64,000 bases of DNA from RGIG4608 sp045125655 (GCA_045125655.1 JBGVNP010000115.1:1-64000), one strand, 5' to 3'; positions 26,842 through 36,141 are shown, numbered from the stretch's first letter. Numbers and translations: made by a program. Notes: generated by a model from the sequence alone, not told the origin.

Positions 26842-26853
26842 CAACATATTGTA
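26842..26853. promoter_or_regulatory. NrdR box 2
   Basis: CAACATATTGTA matches the NrdR core at 10 of 12 positions. It begins exactly 31 bp from box 1, the three-helical-turn spacing typical of paired NrdR boxes. Confidence 0.75.
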
Positions 26854-27013
26854 TCTTTTTGTATGATTGTACAATTTTTGGAGATTAATTTTTTGCATTT
26901 TGACAAAAATATATATTTTAAGGAATTTTTAAGGTTAATATATTAATATATACTCGTAAAATAGTTTGAGTAATAAATTTGTCAAATTAAACTATAATTA
27001 ATTAGGAGATTAT

Positions 27014-29743
27014 ATGTTAGAGCTTATAGACATTAGAAAAACTTACGGAAAGGACGAATCCGCCGTTGAGGCACTCAAGGGCGTCAGCATAAAATTTAGA
27101 GAAAGCGAATTCGTTTCAATTCTCGGTCAGTCGGGCTGCGGTAAAACTACACTTTTGAATATCGTAGGCGGTCTCGACCAATATACAAGCGGTGATCTTA
27201 TTATCAACGGAGTTTCTACCAAGGATTTCAAGGACGCCGACTGGGATACTTATAGAAATCACTCTATTGGATTTATCTTCCAAAGCTACAACCTCATTCC
27301 TCATCAAACTGTACTTGCTAACGTTGAGCTTGCGCTTACTCTTAGTGGTATATCACAAAATGAGAGAAGAAAGAGAGCCGTTCAAGCGCTTGATAAGGTC
27401 GGACTTCGCACACAAATGAATAAGCGCCCCAATCAGCTTTCGGGTGGACAGATGCAAAGAGTTGCTATTGCACGTGCTCTTATCAACAATCCCGATATAT
27501 TGCTTGCGGATGAGCCAACGGGCGCGCTTGACTCCGATACAAGTATTCAGGTTATGGATCTTTTAAAGGAGATAGCAAAGGATAGACTTGTTATTATGGT
27601 TACTCATAACCCCGAACTTGCAGAAGAGTATTCCACAAGAATAATCAATCTTCGAGACGGTAATCTTGTCGGCGACTCCAATCCATTTGACGGAAAAGTC
27701 CCCGAAGATGATAAAATGTCGAGCAAGGAAGCTCCTGCAGTTCGCAAAAAGAAGGCATCAATGTCATTTATGACGGCAATGTCCCTCTCCTTCAATAACT
27801 TAATGACAAAAAAGGGAAGGACCTTTTTGACCTCCTTTGCAGGATCTATTGGTATTATAGGTATTGCACTAATTTTGGCAGTATCTACCGGTGTTAATGC
27901 ATATATTAAGTCCATAGAGGAAAATACAATGTCCTCATATCCCTTGCAAATTCAGCAAACTACTATGAACCCCGCATCAATGATGTCATCACTGATGCAA
28001 AATGCAGGCAATAGCAATCAAGATAGAGATCCTAATAAGATATATTCGAGTCCTATAATGGCTGTTATGATGTCTTCAATGACTGAATCCGTTAAAATGA
28101 ATAATCTTGAAAAATTCAAGAATTTCCTTGAAACGAATGAAACGGAGCTTAGTAAATATACAACAGCAATTAAATACTCGTATTCTACAAATTTGAATAC
28201 CTATCTCTTGCTTGAGGACGGCACGTACAAAAATAGTTCTCAAAGTATGGATAAGCTCTATCAGTCGATGGGTATCTCCGGAGTTTCCAAGGATATGATG
28301 GGAATGGCATCCATGATGGGTGGCGGAAGCGTTAACGGTTGGACTGAGCTTATAGGCACAACCGAAACCATTATGAAGGAATATGAGCTTGTTGACGGAA
28401 AATATCCTGCTAACGCAAACGAGATTGTTCTTATTGTTGATGAAAACAATCAGATTTCCGACTACTCACTTTATGTTCTTGGCATTCGTGATTTTGAAGA
28501 GATAAAAGAATATCTTAAGCACGCACAGGATGCTTTTATCAATGGAACGGAAAACACCTATGAAATTCCTTCAACTAATTACACATTTGACGAAATATAT
28601 GATTTCAGATTCAAGGTGCTTCTCAATAGCGATCACTATGTTATTGAAAATGATAGAATCAGAAAGCTTGATCCTACCAATTCAGACGACAAAAAAACTC
28701 TTGATGAACGCATAAATGATACCAAGAGAGGTATTGAGCTTAAAATAGTCGGAATAGTTCGTCCCATGGATGAATCAATGAATATGACCAATATCGGTAC
28801 TATCGGATTTATGTCAGAGCTTATAGACGAAGCAATTGAAAAGGTTAACAAGAGTGACGTTGTTAAGGCACAGCTTAACAATAAAAACAAGGACCTTTTC
28901 ACAGGCATTGATTTTGATTCCAAGGGTGTAACATTCAACGATCTTCCTCAAAATATTAAGGATATTATTAGCAAGCTTCCATCCATGGATTTTTCTAAAA
29001 TCGTTGAAATGGTGCTTGATACCTATAATATACCATTCAAGGATTTTATTGTTCAGTACATTCCTACCGATATTTATGATCTCGTTAATATGGTTCTTGA
29101 CTACGTTAACAAGGATAAGGTAACTACCAATACTTATGAAGGAAATCTTAAAAAGCTTGGATATATTGACACCAATAATCCTTCCTCGATTTCTATTTAT
29201 CCTAAGGATTTTGAATCAAAAGAAAAGATCAATCAGCTTATTTCCGAATATAACGCTAATCAGCACGAGGATGATAGAATAATCTATACCGACACTGTTG
29301 CTCTTCTTATGAACTCTGTAACGACCATAGTTGATGCGATCTCTTACGTTCTTATTGCATTCGTTGCTATATCCCTTGTTGTTTCCTCAATAATGATAGG
29401 TATTATAACCTATATCTCCGTTCTTGAGAGAACCAAGGAGATCGGTATCCTGCGTGCAATAGGTGCCTCCAAGAAAGACATCGGTCGAGTATTTAATGCA
29501 GAAACGATCTTTGTAGGACTGGTTGCAGGTATTATAGGTATTGTTTGCTCGCTCGGATTAATTGTTGTGATCAATATCATACTTTATCATTTCACAGGCA
29601 TTGCTAACCTTAAGGCAGTTCTTGAGCCGCTTCCTGCAATTATACTTGTTGCTATCAGCATGGTTCTTACTTTGGTAGCCGGATTGTTCCCATCCAAGAT
29701 GGCTTCTAACAAAGACCCCGTAATAGCACTTAGAACGGAATAA
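27014..29743 (+). CDS. MacB-like ABC transporter, ATPase fused to permease
   Basis: A 909-residue fusion. The ATPase covers about 1-225: Walker A GQSGCGKTT (39-47), signature LSGGQ (142-146), Walker B LLADEP near 163-168. After a Lys-rich linker comes one membrane helix (about 270-295), an extracytoplasmic domain of about 450 residues, and three C-terminal helices with the FtsX/MacB signature (LERTKEIGILRAIGASKKDI). This is a mechanotransmission-type transporter, not a substrate channel; family members export or sense antimicrobial peptides or move lipoproteins. The outer domain is larger than in MacB itself. A small zinc-ribbon membrane protein follows by 16 bp. The start has AGGAGA; the -10 TATAAT (26993-26998) lacks a good -35. 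Confidence 0.88.
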   Translation: MLELIDIRKTYGKDESAVEALKGVSIKFRESEFVSILGQSGCGKTTLLNIVGGLDQYTSGDLIINGVSTKDFKDADWDTYRNHSIGFIFQSYNLIPHQTVLANVELALTLSGISQNERRKRAVQALDKVGLRTQMNKRPNQLSGGQMQRVAIARALINNPDILLADEPTGALDSDTSIQVMDLLKEIAKDRLVIMVTHNPELAEEYSTRIINLRDGNLVGDSNPFDGKVPEDDKMSSKEAPAVRKKKASMSFMTAMSLSFNNLMTKKGRTFLTSFAGSIGIIGIALILAVSTGVNAYIKSIEENTMSSYPLQIQQTTMNPASMMSSLMQNAGNSNQDRDPNKIYSSPIMAVMMSSMTESVKMNNLEKFKNFLETNETELSKYTTAIKYSYSTNLNTYLLLEDGTYKNSSQSMDKLYQSMGISGVSKDMMGMASMMGGGSVNGWTELIGTTETIMKEYELVDGKYPANANEIVLIVDENNQISDYSLYVLGIRDFEEIKEYLKHAQDAFINGTENTYEIPSTNYTFDEIYDFRFKVLLNSDHYVIENDRIRKLDPTNSDDKKTLDERINDTKRGIELKIVGIVRPMDESMNMTNIGTIGFMSELIDEAIEKVNKSDVVKAQLNNKNKDLFTGIDFDSKGVTFNDLPQNIKDIISKLPSMDFSKIVEMVLDTYNIPFKDFIVQYIPTDIYDLVNMVLDYVNKDKVTTNTYEGNLKKLGYIDTNNPSSISIYPKDFESKEKINQLISEYNANQHEDDRIIYTDTVALLMNSVTTIVDAISYVLIAFVAISLVVSSIMIGIITYISVLERTKEIGILRAIGASKKDIGRVFNAETIFVGLVAGIIGIVCSLGLIVVINIILYHFTGIANLKAVLEPLPAIILVAISMVLTLVAGLFPSKMASNKDPVIALRTE

Positions 29744-29759
29744 TGGGAGAATTATTTTA

Positions 29760-30167
29760 ATGAGAAATTTTTTAACTAAAATGACGCAAAAAATCAGGAC
29801 GTTCTTTTATGGAAGAAATGGCTTTGACGATCTTGCGAAGCACGCGCTTATTGCTTCTTTGGTAGTGTTTTTAATTTATGGTTTCTGGCCTGCGGGCATA
29901 GTTAAATTTTTAATTTCTCTTGTCAGCTATGCTCTTATGATATATGCTTATTTTAGAATGTTGTCTAAAAACATATACAAGAGAGTAGCAGAGAATAAGA
30001 AATACACCGGTGCTATCAAGATGACTAAAACAAGATGGCAGCAGAGAAAAACACATAAATTTTATCGCTGTCCTAAATGCAAAACTTGGCTTAGAGTTCC
30101 ACGTGGGAAAGGAAAGATAACCATTACTTGTGTGAAATGCGCTAACAAGTTTGACAAAAGAACTTAA
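29760..30167 (+). CDS. Small membrane protein with C-terminal zinc ribbon
   Basis: A 135-residue protein of unknown function. Two hydrophobic helices (about 27-65) are followed by a basic cytoplasmic stretch and a ribbon with CPKC (about 104-107) and CVKC (about 125-128), which would bind one zinc ion. The tail is very basic. It sits 16 bp after the MacB-like gene and before a terminator, so the two are very likely co-transcribed. A helper or regulator of the transporter is plausible but unproven. Confidence 0.7.
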   Translation: MRNFLTKMTQKIRTFFYGRNGFDDLAKHALIASLVVFLIYGFWPAGIVKFLISLVSYALMIYAYFRMLSKNIYKRVAENKKYTGAIKMTKTRWQQRKTHKFYRCPKCKTWLRVPRGKGKITITCVKCANKFDKRT

Positions 30168-30175
30168 TATTTGAT

Positions 30176-30204
30176 AAGCGACGGATGTTTATCCGTCGCT
30201 TTGT
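30176..30204 (+). terminator. Terminator after the zinc-ribbon protein
   Basis: A perfect 11-bp stem AAGCGACGGAT / ATCCGTCGCTT with a GTTT loop (30176-30201); the T-run is short. Confidence 0.8.
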
Positions 30205-30251
30205 ATTTATATTCGGTTTTGTGCCAATAATTATTCTTGGAGGTGATTATT

Positions 30252-31223
30252 ATGTGCACTGCTATAGTTTATAGAGGAAAAAACAATTACATTGCCAGAA
30301 ATCTTGATTTGGAATATAGGTATGATGAGCAAATCGTGATTGTTCCACGAAATTATCAATTGAATTTTATGCTAGTTCCAAGCTGTAAGCATCATTATGC
30401 CATTATAGGTACTGCAACAATAATCGATGATATACCGCTTTACTATGATGCCGTCAATGAAATGGGGCTTGGAATTACATCTCTTAATTTTGTTGGTAAT
30501 GCCGTTTACGGTAAAGAAAAAATTGACGGTATAAGTATAGCTCCGTATGAAATTATACCGTTTATTCTGGCTTCGGCTAATTCAGTGGATTCTGCCATAA
30601 ACATTTTAAAAGAGATCAGTATTGTCGATATACCCTTTAATGAAAATACACCAAATTCTCAGTTGCATTGGTTAATTAGCGATCGGAACAGATCAATAAC
30701 AGTAGAATCAACTAACGAGGGGTTGAGGATATACGATAATCCGTTTGACGTACTGACCAATAATCCACCGTTTGAATATCATATAAACAATATGAGTAAT
30801 TATATAAACGTCACCTCTAAGCAACCAAGTAATGATTTTGCAGAAGGTATTTCATTAAGCACCTATAGCAAGGGAATGGGTGGCATAGGTTTGCCGGGTG
30901 ACTATTCCTCTGCATCAAGATTTGTAAAAGCTGCGTTTGTAAATAAAAATTCTCCCACACTAAAAAGTGAAGAGGAGGAGGTGAATCATGTGTTTCATAT
31001 TCTCAAATCGGTTGAAATGCCCATTGGAAGCATTAATATAAACGGAGAATACGAAATTACTCAATATTCCGCCTGCTGCAATCTTGAGAGGGGAATATAT
31101 TATTATACAACCTATAATAATTCACAAATATCTGCCGTAAATATCAATAATGAAAATTTAGATTGCGAAAATTATAAAGTATATAAAATGAGCTATAATT
31201 CAAATATAAAATATATAAATTAA
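30252..31223 (+). CDS. Choloylglycine hydrolase family protein (bile salt hydrolase)
   Basis: A 323-residue N-terminal-nucleophile hydrolase. The start must be the ATG at 30252 (AGGTG upstream), because removal of Met then exposes catalytic Cys2 in MCTAIVY. The other active-site residues are present: R16 and D19 in ARNLDLEY, N79 in ITSLNF, N170/N171 in LTNNPPF, and R223 in GLPGDYSSASRF. The GLPGDYSSASRF block is typical of bile salt hydrolases, which split glycine or taurine from conjugated bile acids, more than of penicillin V acylases. It is cytoplasmic (no signal). It stands alone between two terminators; no bile transporter or bai gene is near. Confidence 0.85.
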   Translation: MCTAIVYRGKNNYIARNLDLEYRYDEQIVIVPRNYQLNFMLVPSCKHHYAIIGTATIIDDIPLYYDAVNEMGLGITSLNFVGNAVYGKEKIDGISIAPYEIIPFILASANSVDSAINILKEISIVDIPFNENTPNSQLHWLISDRNRSITVESTNEGLRIYDNPFDVLTNNPPFEYHINNMSNYINVTSKQPSNDFAEGISLSTYSKGMGGIGLPGDYSSASRFVKAAFVNKNSPTLKSEEEEVNHVFHILKSVEMPIGSININGEYEITQYSACCNLERGIYYYTTYNNSQISAVNINNENLDCENYKVYKMSYNSNIKYIN

Positions 31224-31248
31224 ATGACGGCAAAGCCGTCATTTTTTG
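31222..31248 (+). terminator. Terminator after the bile salt hydrolase gene
   Basis: A perfect 10-bp stem AAATGACGGC / GCCGTCATTT with an AAA loop (31222-31244), followed by T residues. Confidence 0.9.
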
Positions 31249-31306
31249 TTTGTAACCTTGCATATGAGCTTTTAATATAATTATTATAAAGATAAGGAGG
31301 TTAAAT

Positions 31307-32125
31307 ATGCAAATATTATTTTTAGGTGGAGATCTTAGACAAAAATATGCAAGCGATTATTTAAACAAAAGAAGCATTAAATCAAAATCGTATATTAATT
31401 ATACCTTGAATGATGATGAAGTACTTAAAGATATAGGAGAATCAAGCGTTATAGTTTTGCCGTTACCAATACAAAAAGATTCAATAGATGAAATTTTCAA
31501 CTGTATAAACACCAAACAAACAGTGCTTGGTGGAATTATTCCGGAAAATATCTACACTAAATATTCAAACAAATGCAGAGCAATCATTGATTATTATAAA
31601 AACGATTATTTTGTTCTTCATAATGCTTTTCTAAGTGCCGAAGGCGCTATATTTTATGCTAAAGAAAAAATTAATCGAAGCATTAAGAATTCAAAGATCG
31701 CAATTTTGGGATTTGGAAGGATAGGTAAGATGATTTCGTATCTTCTATGGGCGCAAGGGGCGAAAATAAGCGTTTTTACGCGCAAGGATATAGACTGCCT
31801 CTGGAGTGAGCTCATGGGTTTTGATGCCCACAAAACCGAAAATTTGAGCGCTGTGGCAGGTGTAAAGGAGAATAACAGCTTCGACATTATTTTTAATACT
31901 ATTCCTGCTCATATTATTAATGAGGATTTAATAAAAGATATTCATAATTCCATTATTATTGATCTTGCATCCTACCCATACGGCTTAGATGATGACTTGT
32001 TAAAGAAATATAATGTTTCTTATTACAGAGAACCGGGAATTCCCGGCAGATATGCTCCTCAAAGCGCGGGAGAAATCATTGGAGAAACAGTAATAAATAT
32101 ACTTAATCAGGAGAAATTATTATGA
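31307..32125 (+). CDS. dpaA: Dipicolinate synthase subunit A
   Basis: A 272-residue SpoVFA/DpaA. A Rossmann fold is seen as ILGFGRIGKMISYLL near residue 128, and the C terminus has the family block EPGIPGRYAPQSAGEIIG. With DpaB it oxidises the lysine-pathway intermediate dihydroxytetrahydrodipicolinate to dipicolinic acid in the mother cell. Dipicolinate then fills the spore core with calcium. The start follows AAGGAGG. In Bacillus the pair is under sigma-K; here I see only a weak sigma-K-like element (AACC, 16 bp, AATATAATT), so the promoter is open. It overlaps dpaB by four bases. Confidence 0.95.
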   Translation: MQILFLGGDLRQKYASDYLNKRSIKSKSYINYTLNDDEVLKDIGESSVIVLPLPIQKDSIDEIFNCINTKQTVLGGIIPENIYTKYSNKCRAIIDYYKNDYFVLHNAFLSAEGAIFYAKEKINRSIKNSKIAILGFGRIGKMISYLLWAQGAKISVFTRKDIDCLWSELMGFDAHKTENLSAVAGVKENNSFDIIFNTIPAHIINEDLIKDIHNSIIIDLASYPYGLDDDLLKKYNVSYYREPGIPGRYAPQSAGEIIGETVINILNQEKLL

Positions 32126-32682
32126 TTGGATTCGCAATAACGGGATCATTTTGCACTATTTCGCAGGCAATTGGAACAATATCTAAATTGAAAGAGAAGG
32201 GATATGATATTTTACCTATAATGAGCAACAATGCATATGAAACCGACACAAGATTTGGCAAAGCCAACGATATTGTAGAAAAAATCAATAGCATCACGGA
32301 AAGAGAAGTGATACACACAATTGTAGATGCAGAACCGCTGGGACCAAAAATAAATCTTGATGCCTTGATTATTTGTCCATGTACAGGCAATACGCTCTCA
32401 AAAATTGCGAACGGTATAACCGATACCCCCGTGTGTATGGCGGCAAAGGCGCATTTGAGAAATAACAAGCCACTTATAATTGCACTTGCCACAAACGATG
32501 CTTTGTCGGCAAATCTAAAAAACATAGGCACTTTATTGTCAAGAAAAAACGTTTATTTTGTTCCAATGAGGCAGGATGATCCTATTTCCAAGCCGCATTC
32601 TTTGGTAGCGGATTTTGATCTTATTACCGATGCTATTGAATATGCGAAATTAGGAAAACAACTTCAAAAGATATTTATATAA
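32122..32682 (+). CDS. dpaB: Dipicolinate synthase subunit B
   Basis: A 186-residue flavoprotein-fold protein. The N-terminal TGSFCTISQAI and the later ICPCTGNTLSKIANGITDTPV are the flavin-binding blocks shared with phosphopantothenoylcysteine decarboxylases, and LRNNKPLIIALATNDALS is typical of SpoVFB. It is the second subunit of dipicolinate synthase and overlaps dpaA (ATGA), so they are made together. Its presence is strong evidence for true endospores. Confidence 0.95.
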   Translation: MIGFAITGSFCTISQAIGTISKLKEKGYDILPIMSNNAYETDTRFGKANDIVEKINSITEREVIHTIVDAEPLGPKINLDALIICPCTGNTLSKIANGITDTPVCMAAKAHLRNNKPLIIALATNDALSANLKNIGTLLSRKNVYFVPMRQDDPISKPHSLVADFDLITDAIEYAKLGKQLQKIFI

Positions 32683-32716
32683 AAAACTCCGTAGGAAATC
32701 CTACGGAGTTTTGGTT
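32683..32716. terminator. Bidirectional terminator between dpaB and the phosphohexomutase gene
   Basis: A 13-bp stem AAAACTCCGTAGG / CCTACGGAGTTTT with an AAAT loop (32683-32712). Confidence 0.9.
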
Positions 32717-32720
32717 TTAA

Positions 32721-34445
32721 TTAAACAAACTGATTTACAAATGCCTTATACTCATTGAGCTTAATGGTCATCTCGTCCTTACTTGTGCCGGAGAGAAGAT
32801 AATAGAATTTAATCTTTGGCTCAGTACCTGAGGGACGCGCAATAATAACGTCGTTGTTTTCCATCTTAAATGAAATTACATTTGAAGAGGGAAGATTCGT
32901 TGATTCGACGGAGTTATTAACTCTATTGGTTATTGTTGCCTTAAGATAATCGCCTATTTCAACTATCTTATTACCTGCAATTTCTTCGGGGGCATTGTTT
33001 CTGAGTGTATCCATAAGCTTAGCCATTTTTTCCTTACCATCGATACCCTCCATATAAAGCTCCTGATTTGCCTCAAGATAATAACCGTATTTTTCGTACA
33101 ATCCGTTCAAGGCATCAAAGAGCGTCATGCCCTTAGCGTGATAAAAGGCAGTCATTTCACAAATAAGCATAGTTGCAACAACAGCATCCTTATCTCTTGC
33201 ATAAGTACCCTTAAGATATCCGTAGCTTTCTTCAAAGCCGAAAAGGTATGCAGCATCAGCACCTGCCTGCTCATAGTTCTTAATAACCTCACCGATAAAC
33301 TTAAAGCCGGTAAGAACATTATGAAGCTTAACGTTATGTGCCTTACAAATCTTAGAAACAAGCTCTGTAGAAACAATGGTCTTTACCGCATAGGGATTAT
33401 TGGGCATCGTGCCCGTTTCCTCATAAGCAGTAATAATGTAATCAATAAGAAGGGCGCCCATCTGATTGCCCGAAATGGTTACAAAATCTCCATTCGTATT
33501 CTTAGTTACAACACCAACGCGGTCTGCATCGGGGTCGGTAGCGATAACAAGTGTGCTTCCAACGGATTTTGCAATTTCTATGCCAAGCTCAAATACCTCG
33601 GGGTATTCAGGATTGGGCTTTGCAACAGTGGGAAAGTTGCCATCAATTTCCATCTGCTCGGGTACAACGTAAAGGTGCTCAACACCACAACGCGCAAGAA
33701 TGTCGGGGATCAATCTATATCCCGTGCCGTGAAGGGGAGAATATACTATCTGCAAATCTTCAGCCACATTCTTGATAGCTTCGGGGTTTACAAGTTGTTT
33801 CATTACTGCAGAAAGATACTTTTCATCCATTTCCTGATCGAGCATGATAATATCACCGTTTTCAAGAGCCAAATCAAAGTCTGCGTATTTAACGTCCTTG
33901 AAAATATCTATCTTTTCGATCTCTGCGGATACGGTTTTAGCATGCTCGGGAGGGAGCTGTGCGCCGTCTTCCCAATAAGCCTTATAACCGTTATATTCTT
34001 TGGGATTGTGTGATGCAGTAATATTGATACCCGCAACACATCCAAGCTCGCGGAGAGCAAATGAAAGCTCCGGTGTAGGACGAAGCTCGTCAAAAATATA
34101 TGCCTTGATACCATTAGCTGCAAGAACACTTGCGGAAACCTTGGCAAAAAGCTCGGAATTATTTCGAGAATCGTATGCAATTGCTACACCGTCAGAAGCT
34201 CTGCCTTCCTTGATAATAAGGTTGGCAAGCCCTTGTGTTGCTTGAGCTACGGTAAATTCATTCATTGCGTTTGTACCCATACGCATCTTACCGCGAAGAC
34301 CTGCAGTCCCGAATTCCAATGAGGTATAGAATCGTTCCTTAAGCTCTGTTTCATTTGATGAAAGATCAATCAGTTCTTTTCTTTGCTCATCGGAAAGCTT
34401 AGAAGAATCCAACCATTTTTGATATTCCTGTCTATAAAATTCCAT
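32721..34445 (-). CDS. Phospho-sugar mutase (phosphoglucomutase/phosphomannomutase family)
   Basis: A 574-residue alpha-D-phosphohexomutase. The phosphoserine loop is ITASHNP, the Mg loop DPDADRVG, the sugar loop GFEESYGY, and the phosphate loop RPSGTEPKIKF; all four are intact. The length fits the PgcA branch of Firmicutes, which converts glucose 6-phosphate and glucose 1-phosphate. The product would feed the sugar nucleotidyltransferase and galE near 41 kb, and pgi lies at 46 kb. It is third in an operon with the TSCPD and AI-2E-family genes. The start follows AAAGGA. Confidence 0.92.
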   Translation of the reverse strand: MEFYRQEYQKWLDSSKLSDEQRKELIDLSSNETELKERFYTSLEFGTAGLRGKMRMGTNAMNEFTVAQATQGLANLIIKEGRASDGVAIAYDSRNNSELFAKVSASVLAANGIKAYIFDELRPTPELSFALRELGCVAGINITASHNPKEYNGYKAYWEDGAQLPPEHAKTVSAEIEKIDIFKDVKYADFDLALENGDIIMLDQEMDEKYLSAVMKQLVNPEAIKNVAEDLQIVYSPLHGTGYRLIPDILARCGVEHLYVVPEQMEIDGNFPTVAKPNPEYPEVFELGIEIAKSVGSTLVIATDPDADRVGVVTKNTNGDFVTISGNQMGALLIDYIITAYEETGTMPNNPYAVKTIVSTELVSKICKAHNVKLHNVLTGFKFIGEVIKNYEQAGADAAYLFGFEESYGYLKGTYARDKDAVVATMLICEMTAFYHAKGMTLFDALNGLYEKYGYYLEANQELYMEGIDGKEKMAKLMDTLRNNAPEEIAGNKIVEIGDYLKATITNRVNNSVESTNLPSSNVISFKMENNDVIIARPSGTEPKIKFYYLLSGTSKDEMTIKLNEYKAFVNQFV

Positions 34446-34478
34446 ATGATAATCCTTTCCGTTTAGACTATTTATGCA

Positions 34479-34724
34479 TTATTCTTGCTTGAGAGCACAA
34501 GCAAGCTGATCGGGGCAGGAGGTGGGTCTTGGACCGCATTTAATGCCCTCAAGTCTTCTGATAGCTTCCTCAACACTCATTCCAACAACCAATGCCGCTA
34601 CGCCCTGCGTATTGCCTGAGCATCCACCTGTAAATTTTACATTTTCAATAATGTTATCGTCATTTATATCGATATCTATCTGCTTTGAACAAGTATTTTT
34701 TGTCGTATATGTGATGTGGCGCAT
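34479..34724 (-). CDS. TSCPD domain protein (TIGR03905 family)
   Basis: An 81-residue protein. It has CSKQIDIDI, FTGGCSGNTQGVAALV, and the family signature TSCPDQLA near the C terminus. Two further cysteines (in CSGN and IKCGP) could bind a metal. The TSCPD domain is also found at the end of some ribonucleotide reductases, but no function is established for the stand-alone form. It begins 1 bp after the AI-2E-family stop and uses GAGGAG within it, so its translation is coupled. The stop lies 33 bp before the mutase start. Confidence 0.85.
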   Translation of the reverse strand: MRHITYTTKNTCSKQIDIDINDDNIIENVKFTGGCSGNTQGVAALVVGMSVEEAIRRLEGIKCGPRPTSCPDQLACALKQE

Positions 34725-34725
34725 A

Positions 34726-36141
34726 TTATTTTTTCTCCTCTTTGTCTTTCTTTTTCTTCTTTAATAGTTTTTTAGTTGTGTTGGAAACGACAGTTAATAT
34801 TTTTAAGTTTCCTGCTTTTTTCTTCTTTTCCGATATGTTGGCGGGATCTCCAACATAATAATGAACCAGCTCGGTTTCAAAGCCCTTTCTTCTCAATGCA
34901 TTGATTGTATAGTTGTTAAGAAGGTGAATTATTACGGCGAAGCAGGGAACACCGATCAACATTCCAAAAACGCCGAAAAGTCCACCCATAGTAACAATAG
35001 CAATGAGGGTTGCCAAGGAACTGATGTTTACTTTATCACCCAAGACGTTAGGACAAATAATATTGCCGTCAATTTGCTGAATTACAATTAAAAGTATTAT
35101 GAAAAGTATGGTCTTTTCAGGTTGCATAAGCAATACGAGGAAAGCGGCAGGAACACCGCCGAGGAAGGGACCTAATATTGGAATAACATTGGTTATTGCA
35201 ATAATGGTCGCAATGAGGTGAGGATTTGAAAATCCCAAGATTGCAAGAAGAACATAGGTCATAATTCCTACAATCGCTGTTGAAAGCAACTGGCCCTCTA
35301 TGAATCCACCGAATGAACGATCCAAAAGATTTCCAAATCGAATAATCGAACGAACCTGCGACGGCTGAAGAAAGCTATTTAAGAAACGTCTGAGATATGC
35401 TTTAAACTTTTCTTTAGAAATAAGCATATATATTGCTATGAAAATACCAAGTATTACATTCTTAAGAATGTTGACAACCGAGGTTCCAAATGAGAATACA
35501 TAACCAAAGATTGTCATGAAATTATCTGCAGAAAAAATCTTTTCCAAATCGATAATGGAGGAGCTACCAGCAGATCCCGATCCGTCTGTTCCGGAGCCAT
35601 TTGGAAAAATAGAAGAGAAGTCTCCTTCAACAAGCTTATCTATCCAAGGGAATGTGTTTTTAAACCATTCAAGCAAGCCGTCCGGATCCACTCTCTGAGC
35701 GGAGTCAAGGAATGCAAATCTATCCATAATTTGATTAACACGAATGGCAATCATCTTTACTGCAGATTCATAGTTCATAATGTAAGTATCCCAGAAAGAC
35801 TGTATCGTTGAGATCAAGTTAGGAATAAGCATTGTGCAAACAAATGCAATAATAAGAACCCAAACAATAAATGTTGCAATGATGGATACAAATCTCTTGA
35901 GGGAAAATTTGGGTATCCAGAAAAAAATGCGTCTTTCCAAGAAATTAACCACCGGATTAGATAAATATGCCATAATAAATCCTATGGTAATAGGTGAAAT
36001 AACCTCAAAGAAATTTTCAAAAAAGCTTTGTATTGTTCCGTTAACAAGTCCGAATACAATCGATACACCAAGAATAATAATGCCAACAATTATCAAAGTG
36101 GATATTAACGTTTTTTTATACGTTGCAAATTCTTCTCTCAT
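34726..36141 (-). CDS. AI-2E family transporter
   Basis: A 471-residue multi-pass membrane protein of PF01594. About eight hydrophobic segments are seen, with the family block NVIPILGPFLGGVPAAFL and PNVLGDKVNISSL near residues 310-375. A Gly/Ser-rich loop (about 193-200) interrupts the N-terminal half, and the last 40 residues are extremely Lys-rich, which is a cytosolic tail. Family members include a proposed autoinducer-2 exporter and Na+/H+ antiporters, so the substrate is open. It is the first gene of a three-gene operon. Confidence 0.88.
   Translation of the reverse strand: MREEFATYKKTLISTLIIVGIIILGVSIVFGLVNGTIQSFFENFFEVISPITIGFIMAYLSNPVVNFLERRIFFWIPKFSLKRFVSIIATFIVWVLIIAFVCTMLIPNLISTIQSFWDTYIMNYESAVKMIAIRVNQIMDRFAFLDSAQRVDPDGLLEWFKNTFPWIDKLVEGDFSSIFPNGSGTDGSGSAGSSSIIDLEKIFSADNFMTIFGYVFSFGTSVVNILKNVILGIFIAIYMLISKEKFKAYLRRFLNSFLQPSQVRSIIRFGNLLDRSFGGFIEGQLLSTAIVGIMTYVLLAILGFSNPHLIATIIAITNVIPILGPFLGGVPAAFLVLLMQPEKTILFIILLIVIQQIDGNIICPNVLGDKVNISSLATLIAIVTMGGLFGVFGMLIGVPCFAVIIHLLNNYTINALRRKGFETELVHYYVGDPANISEKKKKAGNLKILTVVSNTTKKLLKKKKKDKEEKK

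Noticed and set aside
26881..27000. A/T-rich direct and inverted TATA-type repeats before the MacB-like gene
   Set aside because: Low-complexity A/T sequence; no clear promoter pair or operator.
31250..31300. Sigma-K promoter for dpaAB
   Set aside because: AACC with 16 bp and AATATAATT is only a partial match in very A/T-rich DNA; kept as a note in the dpaA entry.
33138..34013. 291-codon open frame antisense to the phosphohexomutase gene
   Set aside because: Shadow of a clearly real gene; no ribosome site and no motif.
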